Notes: generated from the sequence alone by a model not told the origin. DNA of 11,252 nt from CAZHGD01 sp964531735 (GCA_964531735.1 CAZHGD010000215.1:1-11252), one strand, 5' to 3'. Shown: positions 1-6,869, counted from the stretch's first letter. Numbers and translations are program-made.

Positions 1-8
1 AGCGAACC

Positions 9-155
9 ATGCTCACACCAGCACGTGGGCCACGACGGTTCAGTCACCAGCGCTCCTGGGCCGCAGTCGTCCTCCTCGCCTCGTCGTGGTCGCGCAGCGG
101 CTGCGACGCCAGCACCATTGTTGTGAACCGGACTGCCGGGGAGACCGAGCAATGA
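9..155 (+). CDS. Possible small exported protein, or 3' end of a gene entering from the left
   Basis: This frame stays open from the left edge and its TGA stop (153-155) overlaps the ATG of the next gene (152-154). An ATGA overlap of this kind is typical of translationally coupled genes. From the ATG at 9 it would encode 48 residues: an Arg-rich start, a short hydrophobic stretch (WAAVVLLASS, residues 17-26), a Cys at residue 32 and a polar tail. That vaguely resembles a lipoprotein signal, but Arg at -3 of the Cys is a poor lipobox. Codons in the second half have high GC3, as in neighbouring genes. Because the window starts only 8 bases upstream, the start and ribosome binding site cannot be judged, and it may be the tail of a longer gene. 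No family is recognised, and it could also be a chance ORF. Confidence 0.3.
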   Translation: MLTPARGPRRFSHQRSWAAVVLLASSWSRSGCDASTIVVNRTAGETEQ

Positions 156-2461
156 CAACGTTGTCAGCGAGGCGCGTAACGCTGGCCTTGGCGGGAATGC
201 TCGTCTGGGCCAGTTGCGGGTCGTCAAGGGTCGCCGCCGACGGCGGAGCGGTGACGAACGGCAAGCGAGCAAACACTCCAGGCGAGTGCGGCAGCGTGCG
301 CGTCACCATCGACTGGGGCAGCAGCGCGCAGCCGATGGCCAGCAAAGCGGTCCAGGTCACCGTCACACAGCAGGACGAGGACTTGCAGAGCCACGTGTTC
401 GTACGCCCGAACGAGGCGTCGGCCAGTTCGGCCCAGCGGTTCGACGGGGTGCCGGTAGGGAGCGTCGAGGTGCGCGCGGTCGCGTTCCCGAGTGGCGACA
501 GTGCCGGCAACGCCAGCGGCGCGCCCCAGGCCAGCGCGGTGGCCAGCCGCGTGGTGCAGTCCCATCGCACCGCCGACGTGGCGCTGACTCTGAGTGCGGC
601 GCCAGCCACGGTGAAGACGACGGTCGACAACGCGACGCCGACGGCCGGTAGCCTGGTGACGGTCACGGCCACGGCTTACGACAACCAGGACCGGGTGGTC
701 CTGCTGCCCATCGCGGCCAGCCCCACCTGGTCGGTGCCCACCGGCGCCGACCTCGTTCGGACCCGCACCCCCACCACCAGCCGAGCAGCCACCGACAAGT
801 ACATCCGCCGGTACGTAGCGCTCAGCGACGGCCCCGTGGCGGTGCAGGTCAGCCTGCCGATCAGGAAGGACACCGACGCCACACAGGTGCTGACCCGCAT
901 CCCCGTCAACTCCGCAAGCTACGTGGTCGACGCCAACCGCCAGGGGTACGCCTACCACAACTACCAGGAGAAGTACGACGGCCACATTGGCACGGGCTAC
1001 AACGACCAGACCGGCGAGGTGTGCGGCAGTTCGCCGTTCGCCGCCGAAGGCGCCCGTCCGGCCAAGGTCGCCAACGGGCAAGGCACCCAGTTCGAGACGC
1101 ACTGGGATGAGGAGGTGACCAGTGAGGACAGCGGCCAGAGCTGGGACCTGGGTCTCGAAGCTCGCTATTGCAGCTTCAATGGTGGCGTCCACACCAACTT
1201 CGCCCGTCAGCAGTCAACCAACGGCCGGACCCTCAACTTCAGCGTGACCTATGTGAACGACCTCGGCCGCTGGGAACTCGACCCCCGCCAGTTGCGCCTC
1301 ACCCCAGAGGCCGCCAGCCTGCTGGCCGAGCCCACGAAGTTCGTCAACACCTACGGGCACCGCCTCATCGTTGGTGAGCGACGAGTCAACCGCGTGACGG
1401 CCCACTTCAGCATGTCGCTCCACGATACCGCTCAGGCATCGTCGATGGGTGTGCAGTGGAACGCCCGCTACGGCTCGCTGACCACGGATGTCAAGACGCG
1501 CGGGTCGCTTGAGCAGTTCCTCCGCACGGCCAGCAAACGGACCCGCATCGACGTGTTGATCAGGTCTACGAACGGCTTGCCCGCTGCGCCCTTCGCCGCG
1601 ATCGAGAAGCCTGGCGACGTCGAGAATCTCGTCAACAGCATGAAGGGTCTGCTGAAGCCCGACCTGGACAACTACGTGGCGGACCGCTTCATCAGCGTTC
1701 CCATCACCGACTTCATCCCAGCGCTGAACCAGCGGTCCGACTTGTTGCCGGCCATCCGGGAGGAGCAGTTGCTGTCCGAGTTCGACCTCTACCGCCGGGT
1801 TGACCGGATGCTCGCCTACGCGCGTGACATCCAGAGCGGCGCTGGACTGGATCCGGAGGCCGATCCCTGGTCGTGGATGATCCCTGCCGAACGCCAGAAC
1901 GTGCAGGACGCGATCCCGACGCTCGAACGCAAGCAGTCGTTGCTGTTGGGTCGCCTCAAACAACTGACCAAAGGCGAGGAACTGTCGCCGCTGACGGGTG
2001 GCGACGCTCTCCCCCCAACGGTGCGAGGCTGGCCGAATCCCAGAGCGATCGCGAAGGTCAAGCAATGGCCTCAGGGCGAGAACTCGTGGCAGTGGCAGGT
2101 CACCCTCAAGGTCTATGGCGTAGGTGACAACTGGGACACTGAGCAAGCCTCGTTCTACAATCGAGATCATGATTTCCTACTGCCGATGCCATGCAAGGAC
2201 TGGCAGTCGAACAACGGGCCGGGTCCGATCTTCGAACGAAAGACCGACGGCCCGCAGGGAATGCCGTATTACTGGTTCAGTCAGACGTCCAACCACCAGC
2301 CGACTAACTACACGGGCTGGCTAGGGGGCAAGAGTGCGCAGTGCGGCCACCAGTTCTTCTACCTTGGCTACAACGACCCGGACAGTTCGCTGTTCATACA
2401 GTTGTATGGCAGAAACGGCAAGGTGTTCTTCCGCAAGAATCTGAACAAGAACGACGTCTAG
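152..2461 (+). CDS. Large exported protein with Ig-like N-terminal region and possible MACPF/perforin-like domain
   Basis: The protein has 769 residues from the ATG at 152, which has a GGGGAG ribosome binding site 8 nt upstream. The longer frame opening at 86 would put 22 polar residues before the signal peptide. Residues 1-30 form a signal peptide, with either a weak lipobox at Cys22 (WASC) or signal peptidase I cleavage after VAA (residues 27-29). Residues 47-148 look like a beta-rich domain (GSVRVTIDW start; PVGSVEVRAVAF), and 150-250 like a bacterial Ig-like domain (TPTAGSLVTVTATAYDNQ). Residues about 270-560 carry a layout recalling MACPF domains: IGTGYNDQTGE near 279-289, LTPEAASLL at 383-391, then F397 and YGH at 401-403 where MACPF proteins have F...YGTH. 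The usual following Gly-Gly is absent (GERR). Residues 625-769 are Trp/Tyr-rich and probably beta-stranded. Export is well supported. The MACPF assignment is my inference from pattern, and the function is otherwise unknown. Confidence 0.85.
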   Translation: MTTLSARRVTLALAGMLVWASCGSSRVAADGGAVTNGKRANTPGECGSVRVTIDWGSSAQPMASKAVQVTVTQQDEDLQSHVFVRPNEASASSAQRFDGVPVGSVEVRAVAFPSGDSAGNASGAPQASAVASRVVQSHRTADVALTLSAAPATVKTTVDNATPTAGSLVTVTATAYDNQDRVVLLPIAASPTWSVPTGADLVRTRTPTTSRAATDKYIRRYVALSDGPVAVQVSLPIRKDTDATQVLTRIPVNSASYVVDANRQGYAYHNYQEKYDGHIGTGYNDQTGEVCGSSPFAAEGARPAKVANGQGTQFETHWDEEVTSEDSGQSWDLGLEARYCSFNGGVHTNFARQQSTNGRTLNFSVTYVNDLGRWELDPRQLRLTPEAASLLAEPTKFVNTYGHRLIVGERRVNRVTAHFSMSLHDTAQASSMGVQWNARYGSLTTDVKTRGSLEQFLRTASKRTRIDVLIRSTNGLPAAPFAAIEKPGDVENLVNSMKGLLKPDLDNYVADRFISVPITDFIPALNQRSDLLPAIREEQLLSEFDLYRRVDRMLAYARDIQSGAGLDPEADPWSWMIPAERQNVQDAIPTLERKQSLLLGRLKQLTKGEELSPLTGGDALPPTVRGWPNPRAIAKVKQWPQGENSWQWQVTLKVYGVGDNWDTEQASFYNRDHDFLLPMPCKDWQSNNGPGPIFERKTDGPQGMPYYWFSQTSNHQPTNYTGWLGGKSAQCGHQFFYLGYNDPDSSLFIQLYGRNGKVFFRKNLNKNDV

Positions 2462-2534
2462 CCACACCCGGCCGCGCTACTGGGCAACAGCGGACGGCGA
2501 CCCAGCGCCTGACCCGGTCGACCCGGTCGACCCC

Positions 2535-2580
2535 CGCTCCGGACATCGGGCCGCCTGCCCGATGTCCGGAGCGTTGTTAA
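2535..2580 (+). terminator. Strong intrinsic terminator after the large exported protein gene
   Basis: A perfect 16-bp inverted repeat (2535-2550 with 2558-2573, starting CGCTCCGGACAT) flanks a 7-nt loop and is followed by the short T-rich tail TTGTTAA. It lies 73 bp past the stop codon at 2461 and before the argF promoter, so it separates the two transcription units. The tail is less T-rich than a textbook terminator, but the stem is long and GC-rich. Confidence 0.8.
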
Positions 2581-2633
2581 CGCCCGCGCTCAGAGCCACC
2601 GCGCCAGGCTGCTCCGACCGACCGAATTCTCGC

Positions 2634-2662
2634 TTGACCAACCTTCACCAAAGTGCTACTAT
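2634..2662 (+). promoter_or_regulatory. Sigma70-type promoter of argF
   Basis: TTGACC (2634-2639) and TACTAT (2657-2662) are separated by exactly 17 bp, matching the housekeeping sigma consensus at 5 of 6 and 4 of 6 positions. The site falls in a locally AT-richer stretch just downstream of the terminator of the preceding gene. Transcription would start near 2669, giving a leader of about 56 nt before the argF ATG at 2725. No ArgR-type operator was recognised. Confidence 0.65.
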
Positions 2663-2724
2663 CCGCCCTTTCCCCCGGCGGACCCGGTCGCAAGTGCCGT
2701 GGTTCAGCCCGAAAGGTGTTGGTG

Positions 2725-3615
2725 ATGAAGGGTCGCAGTCTCCTGAGCGCGGCCGATTTGAGCCGCGACGAAGTGCTGGCGTTGTTGTCCGAGGCCGCTC
2801 GGATGAAGCAGTCGCCGCGCGGTGCCCGGCCGCTCGATCGGCGCGTGCTGGCGATGGTCTTCGAGAAGCCGTCGCTGCGCACGCGCGTCAGCTTCGAGAC
2901 CGGCATGGTGCAACTCGGCGGCGCCGCCATCTGCCTGTCCTCCGACGACATTCGCATTGGGCAGCGCGAGACTGTGGCCGACGCCGCGCGCAATCTGTCG
3001 CGCCTGGCCGACGGCATCATGGCGCGCGTGTTCGCGCACAAGACCGTCACCGCCCTGGCCGAGCATGCCGCGGTGCCGGTCATCAACGGTCTGAGCGACG
3101 ACGAGCACCCCTGCCAGGCGTTGGCCGACCTGCTGACCGTGGCCGAGCACAAGGGCCTCGACAGCCGGCCGACCATCGCCTATATCGGCGACGGCAACAA
3201 CGTCTGCCACAGCCTGATGCTGCTGGCCAACACGCTCGAACTGCCGATGCGCGTCGGCTGCCCCGCCGGCTATGAGCCGGCCGGCGCCGTCGTGCAGCGC
3301 TGCGGCAATGTGCGCATCGTCCACGACCCGCACGCGGCCGCCGACGGCGCCGACGTGGTCTACACCGACGTCTGGGCCAGCATGGGCCAGGAGGACAGCG
3401 CCGCCGAGCGGCAGGAAGCGTTCCGCTCCTACCAGGTAGACGAAGCGCTGATGGCGCGGGCCAAGCGCGACGCCATCTTCCTGCACTGCCTGCCCGCCCA
3501 CCGCGGCGAAGAGGTTACGGCCGCGGTGATCGACGGTCCGGCGTCGGTGGTGTTCGACCAGGCGGAGAACCGTCTGCACGCCCAGAAGGCACTGCTGGCG
3601 GCCCTGATGGGCTAG
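2725..3615 (+). CDS. argF: Ornithine carbamoyltransferase
   Basis: The enzyme transfers the carbamoyl group of carbamoyl phosphate to ornithine to make citrulline, in cytoplasmic arginine biosynthesis. All family signatures are present in the 296-residue product: the carbamoyl-phosphate loop SLRTR (50-54), HPCQ (128-131), the ornithine-binding segment DVWASMGQE (215-223) and HCLPAHR (254-260) with the catalytic Cys. Length is about right, slightly short compared with the 300-330 residues of many homologues. The ATG at 2725 is chosen because AAAGGTG lies 6 nt upstream and homologues start close to this point. The frame opening at 2653 would begin upstream of the predicted transcription start. 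It stands alone with its own promoter, with no other arg gene in the window. Its last 101 bp overlap the convergent lipoprotein gene. A catabolic role cannot be excluded from sequence, but the absence of arcA/arcC argues for biosynthesis. Confidence 0.97.
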   Translation: MKGRSLLSAADLSRDEVLALLSEAARMKQSPRGARPLDRRVLAMVFEKPSLRTRVSFETGMVQLGGAAICLSSDDIRIGQRETVADAARNLSRLADGIMARVFAHKTVTALAEHAAVPVINGLSDDEHPCQALADLLTVAEHKGLDSRPTIAYIGDGNNVCHSLMLLANTLELPMRVGCPAGYEPAGAVVQRCGNVRIVHDPHAAADGADVVYTDVWASMGQEDSAAERQEAFRSYQVDEALMARAKRDAIFLHCLPAHRGEEVTAAVIDGPASVVFDQAENRLHAQKALLAALMG

Positions 3616-4204
3616 CCGGCCACGGCGTGGTGCTGCTCGGTGGTGGCGTGGTCGCACCCGCTGCGGGCGACGGCGACGTCGCCGCCGGCACTGGCGGGGC
3701 CGGGACCGGGAGACTCGGCACCAACGGCTCCGCCAGCGCCACCGGCGCCCGGCCGGCCGGCTCCTCGATGCGGGCCGAGGCCCGGACCGTGACCACGTGG
3801 AAAGCGTCCAGCCCGGCGTCGATGTCGCCGCTATAGCTGCCCGGCTTGACCGCTTCGAGCAGCACCGTGACCTCGCGGACCGACTGCGCCGGCACCTCCA
3901 GGCCCAGGTGCACGATGCGGTAGTCGCGCAACTGCACGTCGGCCGTCGGCGGCTGCGGGTTGGTGTAGATCACGGTGAACGCGTCGAGCAGCGACCGCGC
4001 CAGATCGAGGTCCTGGACCGTCAACGGCTGGTCGCCGCTGTTGCGCAGCGTGATGACCAGGGGGCTGCGCTCACCCACTGACCACCGGTCCGGTAGTGAG
4101 ACCTCGGCCGACAGGTACTTGAGCGCCGGTGCGGGCGCACAGCCCGACAGGGCCAGCGCCAGCAGCCAGAGAGCACCAAGCAGAGCGTTGCGCATCGGGG
4201 GCAC
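3515..4204 (-). CDS. Proline-rich lipoprotein, last gene of the exported-protein cluster
   Basis: The protein has 229 residues. GTG at 4204 is preferred because GGAGGT lies 8 nt upstream; ATG at 4195 is the alternative, with a 17-nt gap. A clear lipoprotein signal (hydrophobic residues 7-19, lipobox LSGC with Cys22) predicts membrane anchoring. Residues about 28-147 look like one beta-sandwich domain (SPLVITLRNSGDQPLTV resembles CARDB/Ig-like adaptor folds), ending in FHVVTVRASARIE. From about 150 the chain is a Pro/Ala/Ser/Thr tail that probably acts as a flexible spacer. The last 33 residues are read antisense through the end of argF and have the composition that argF codon bias would force, so they may be meaningless extension. 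The gene follows the jelly-roll protein gene by only 24 nt and is surely cotranscribed with it. No specific function is recognised. Confidence 0.8.
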   Translation of the reverse strand: MPPMRNALLGALWLLALALSGCAPAPALKYLSAEVSLPDRWSVGERSPLVITLRNSGDQPLTVQDLDLARSLLDAFTVIYTNPQPPTADVQLRDYRIVHLGLEVPAQSVREVTVLLEAVKPGSYSGDIDAGLDAFHVVTVRASARIEEPAGRAPVALAEPLVPSLPVPAPPVPAATSPSPAAGATTPPPSSTTPWPASPSGPPAVPSGRADGSPPGRTPPTPDRRSPRP

Positions 4205-4228
4205 CGTACCTCACCTCCACCGCGGTGG

Positions 4229-5290
4229 CTACTGGAGTTGGATCTCTTTGAGCCAGACCGTATTGGCGCCGGGCTCCTGCCCCATCAGCACCTCGAAGTC
4301 GGCCATCAGCAGCAGCGCCACCCGCTCCAGGGCCAGCGGCCGCTTGGGGTCCGGCGGGTTGTTGCTGGTGTCCAGCGCGAACTCGCGCAACGGCAGCGCG
4401 ACCGTGCGGAGGTCGTCGCTGCGGGGCACTTCGAAGGTCTTGTAGTAGCGGTACTCCAGCGCGCCGTCGCGGGCCTCCTCCTGCAGCGCCAGCGCCAGTT
4501 GCGCCGGGCGCTCGCTGCGCAGCGTCAGCAGCAGGTGCTCCGCGCCCTTGGCCGGCAGCGGGCCCAGCGGACTGAGCATGGCCGGGAACGACCCGGGCTG
4601 CGGCTTGGTGCCCGCATAGCGCCAGCCGAGCAGCCCTTTGGCCGGCAGGTGCGTCAGTTGCCCTGCCACCGGTACCCACGACACATAGCCGGCCTCGAAG
4701 CTGTCCAGCAGGAACGGCAGCTTGCCGTTGGTCGAGTAGGCGTTGGGCACGTCGTCGGTCTCGAACCAGAAGTCATCGACCCAGAGGGTCTGCGCGGCCG
4801 CCGGCTGCGCGCCGGGCACCATGCGGCTGATGTCCATGATGGCGACGACGGCGATCTGGTCGGCGCTGAGGCGGCCGTCCGGGTCTTTGGTCTCTTTGGT
4901 CAGCCGGAAGCGGTCGAAGCTGATGGCGACCTCCTGCCAGACGCCGGCCGGGCACCTCACCACGGCCGCATACGAGGCACCGCTGGTCTCGTTGAGCAGT
5001 ACGCCCACCACGGTGTCGCGCTGGGCCTGCAACTGGAGATGGACCGCGCGCGCGCCGGCCGGCGGCGCGGCCAGCGGCGAGCCGAACAGACCGGGCGGGT
5101 TGCCCGGCGTGAAGCTGACCTCCAGCGCCAGGCCCGACTTGACGACCTTGTCCTGCGTGCCCAGCCTGGCTTCGCCGGTGAACACCTTCCAGGTCCCGAC
5201 GCCCTCGTCGAAGTTCTCGACGCACAGCGGCTTGGCCGCCAGTCCGCCGGCGATGCTCACGAGGAGTAGTCCGCACACGATCGGGTTCAT
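4229..5290 (-). CDS. Exported protein with two tandem jelly-roll (CBM11/CIA30-like) domains
   Basis: The protein has 353 residues from the ATG at 5290, with AGGTG 5 nt upstream; a GTG at 5296 would add two residues. Residues 1-19 are a signal peptide (cleavage after LAA), so the protein is exported. Two similar halves follow: residues 24-178 (VENFDEG...WKVF opening, LWVDDFWFE closing) and 194-353 (LDSFEAGYVSW opening, VWLKEIQLQ closing). Each begins with an FD/FE-Glu strand and ends with a conserved Trp-acidic strand, as in carbohydrate-binding modules of the CBM11/CIA30/galactose-binding-like type. I infer binding to a glycan or surface polymer; no catalytic residues are seen. It sits between a hairpin that ends the pilin gene and the lipoprotein gene 24 nt downstream, pointing to a shared envelope role. 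Confidence 0.85.
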   Translation of the reverse strand: MNPIVCGLLLVSIAGGLAAKPLCVENFDEGVGTWKVFTGEARLGTQDKVVKSGLALEVSFTPGNPPGLFGSPLAAPPAGARAVHLQLQAQRDTVVGVLLNETSGASYAAVVRCPAGVWQEVAISFDRFRLTKETKDPDGRLSADQIAVVAIMDISRMVPGAQPAAAQTLWVDDFWFETDDVPNAYSTNGKLPFLLDSFEAGYVSWVPVAGQLTHLPAKGLLGWRYAGTKPQPGSFPAMLSPLGPLPAKGAEHLLLTLRSERPAQLALALQEEARDGALEYRYYKTFEVPRSDDLRTVALPLREFALDTSNNPPDPKRPLALERVALLLMADFEVLMGQEPGANTVWLKEIQLQ

Positions 5291-5334
5291 CGCCACACCT
5301 GCTCAGTTCGCGGCCACACCGCGCCCACCAGTAA

Positions 5335-5367
5335 GCGGCCCTGAGCGGAGCGCCCGCTCAGGGCCGC
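5335..5367 (-). terminator. Hairpin after the pseudopilin gene, probable partial terminator
   Basis: A perfect 14-bp GC-rich inverted repeat (5335-5348 with 5354-5367) closes a 5-nt loop. On the minus strand it is followed by TTACT, which is a weak U-tract. It lies 42 bp past the pilin stop and 44 bp before the jelly-roll gene start. I see no separate promoter for the downstream genes, so partial read-through is likely, letting it set relative expression within the cluster, or it may stabilise the 3' end of the pilin mRNA. Confidence 0.55.
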
Positions 5368-5409
5368 GCAACCCGCCGAGGTCACCCCTGAGCCCGCCGT
5401 CCGACCGGC

Positions 5410-5925
5410 TCACGGGGCAATGATGAACTGCACCGCGCCGTCGGCGCAGAGGGCGTTCTTGCCGCCCTTCGGGCCACCGAGCGCGTGCCACGACTGCGCG
5501 TCGCCGATGCAGGGCGCCTTGCTCAGGTCGATGCCCATGAACGACGGCTTCTGCAGCCGCAGACCGTCGAACATGGGGTTCCACCCGTAGCTGGACCCGT
5601 CACCGGTGGTCTGCCAGTACTTGGCCGCGTCGCTCCGGCAGCGGTACACGTCGAGGTTCTTGGTGTAGCTGCCGAACACCTCGACCAGCTTGGCTTTGGG
5701 CGCGGCCACCGGCTGCATCACCGGCAGTCGCTTCCAGTCGTCCACGTACAGCCGCACCGCCGCGCCGAGCTGCTTCAGGTTGCTCGCGCAGGCCGCTTTG
5801 CGGCTCTCTTCGCGCGCCTTGTTGAAGACCGGGAAGAGAATGGCGGCCAGCACGCCGAGGATAACGATGACGATCATGATCTCGATCAGCGTGAAGGCCG
5901 ACCGACGGTGACGGAACGGGTTCAT
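5410..5925 (-). CDS. Type IV pilin-like / type II secretion pseudopilin
   Basis: The 171-residue protein has a class III prepilin leader: a basic start (MNPFRHRRSA), cleavage before Phe11, FTLIE with the conserved Glu at +5 (Glu15) and an unbroken hydrophobic helix to about residue 33. The residue before the cleavage site is Ala rather than the usual Gly, a tolerated variant. The segment after the helix (FPVFNKAREESRKAACASNL) and the ADGAVQFI ending match the pseudopilins abundant in Armatimonadota and Planctomycetes-like phyla (H-X9-DG-type C-termini). Four Cys (46, 96, 139, 160) could pair. A prepilin peptidase encoded elsewhere must process it. Its ATG is 2 nt after the stop of the STN gene, so translation is coupled. 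It is probably a minor pilin or surface fibre subunit; the exact assembly is unknown. Confidence 0.93.
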   Translation of the reverse strand: MNPFRHRRSAFTLIEIMIVIVILGVLAAILFPVFNKAREESRKAACASNLKQLGAAVRLYVDDWKRLPVMQPVAAPKAKLVEVFGSYTKNLDVYRCRSDAAKYWQTTGDGSSYGWNPMFDGLRLQKPSFMGIDLSKAPCIGDAQSWHALGGPKGGKNALCADGAVQFIIAP

Positions 5926-5927
5926 GT

Positions 5928-6824
5928 CTACTGCCTCAGCTTGGCCAACGCCCGGACCAGCGGCATGATCTCCGCTTGCTCCGAGGCGTCCAGGGAGATG
6001 AACTTGCGCATACTCCGCTCGATCATCGGAGCGACGACCTCGCGGAAGCGCTTGCGGGTCCCCTCGTCGGCGCCCTTCAGCCGTTCGGCGAACGAGTCGA
6101 TGGCCTGGGCCGCCTGCGCGATGGCCTGACGGCGGTCCTCCGGGCTGAGCTTGCGGAACTCGCCGAGCGCCTGCTCCACCTGGTTGTCGACAATGCGCTG
6201 CTGCTCTGCCGGCGGCAGTTGCGCAAAGGCCTCGAGGTTGCGGGTGACTTCGGCCGGATCGACCATGCGCAGGACCCAGCCCAGCACCCACTGGCAGCCG
6301 GCCTTCGCCGCCACGGCGTCGATCGCGAGGCTCAGCGGATGCTCGGCGAGCTTCACGGCGACCGGGCGGTCGGCCACGCTCGGCAGCGTGCGCACGATGA
6401 CCTTGCCGACCTCAGCCAAGCGCTCGGCCGCGCGCGACAGCTTCGTGCCCTCGGGCAGTTCCAGGCCGACCCTCGCGTCCAGCCGCGCCTTCAGTGGGCC
6501 CTTCAGGTCGGCGATGGCCTCGCCCTTGGCCTCACCGTCGCGGCAGAAGATGATCGCGCGCGACGGCATCGCGTGCGCGGCCGCGGCCAGCACCGCGATC
6601 GCGCGGTCGCGCCGCACGTCGACCGACACGGTCACGTCGCCCTGCACGTCGTCATCCACGAGGATGGTGGTGCCGAGCTGAGCCGCCAGGTGCTTGGCCG
6701 CTTCGCGCACCGGCGTGTTGGCGAACTTGACCGGCACTTTGGTCTCGGCCGCCTGACCGTGCGCGCCCGCCGCCAGAGCCAACAGACACACCGCCAAGAC
6801 CGCAACCCGACGCTCTTGCCACAT
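5928..6824 (-). CDS. Exported protein with two STN-like (secretin/TonB N-terminal) domains and a helical C-terminus
   Basis: The protein has 298 residues. The ATG at 6824 is chosen because GGAGA lies 7 nt upstream and the predicted transcription start (about 6863) excludes the longer frame at 6869. Residues 1-24 are a signal peptide. Residues about 28-85 (VPVKFANTPVREAAKHLAAQ, then TILVDDDV...VTVSVDV) match the STN/N0 fold: a short beta strand, a helix with the x-EAA-x-L pattern, and paired strands. Residues about 120-188 look like a second, weaker copy (LSRAAERLAEVGKVIV, VAVKLAEHPLSLAIDAVAAKAG). Residues 195-298 are charged amphipathic helices (LPPAEQQR, LSPEDRR) like DUF3106-type or periplasmic chaperone-like regions. 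In known proteins STN domains gate secretins or TonB receptors, but no secretin or barrel follows here. Coupling to the pilin gene suggests a periplasmic role in fibre assembly or signalling, which is inference. Confidence 0.85.
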   Translation of the reverse strand: MWQERRVAVLAVCLLALAAGAHGQAAETKVPVKFANTPVREAAKHLAAQLGTTILVDDDVQGDVTVSVDVRRDRAIAVLAAAAHAMPSRAIIFCRDGEAKGEAIADLKGPLKARLDARVGLELPEGTKLSRAAERLAEVGKVIVRTLPSVADRPVAVKLAEHPLSLAIDAVAAKAGCQWVLGWVLRMVDPAEVTRNLEAFAQLPPAEQQRIVDNQVEQALGEFRKLSPEDRRQAIAQAAQAIDSFAERLKGADEGTRKRFREVVAPMIERSMRKFISLDASEQAEIMPLVRALAKLRQ

Positions 6825-6869
6825 GCGCTTGTCTCCGCAGCGGGCTGGGGGCCGCCGCTGCCTGCTCAC

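Noticed and set aside
89..107. Short inverted repeat GTCGC/GCGAC upstream of the first gene
   Set aside because: Only 5 bp, with no T-tract and no clear relation to a start or stop; expected by chance in GC-rich DNA.
86..151. Longer start (GTG at 86) for the large exported protein
   Set aside because: It would place 22 polar residues ahead of a normal signal peptide and ignores the GGGGAG site before the ATG at 152.
1214..2170. Minus-strand ORF of 318 codons inside the large exported protein gene
   Set aside because: Its product has no domain pattern or ribosome binding site and lies wholly antisense to a gene with a signal peptide and domain structure; GC-rich DNA produces such open frames.
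2704..3657. Minus-strand ORF of 317 codons opposite argF
   Set aside because: argF is unmistakable on the plus strand; the antisense product is a low-information His/Arg/Gly/Val-rich sequence.
4238..5269. Plus-strand ORF of 343 codons opposite the jelly-roll protein gene
   Set aside because: Arg/Gln/Leu/Ala-rich antisense shadow with no motif, while the minus strand has a signal peptide and paired domains.
5926..6291. N-terminal extension of the pseudopilin frame
   Set aside because: A prepilin leader must be at the N-terminus, and the extension overlaps the STN gene; the ATG at 5925 gives a normal leader.
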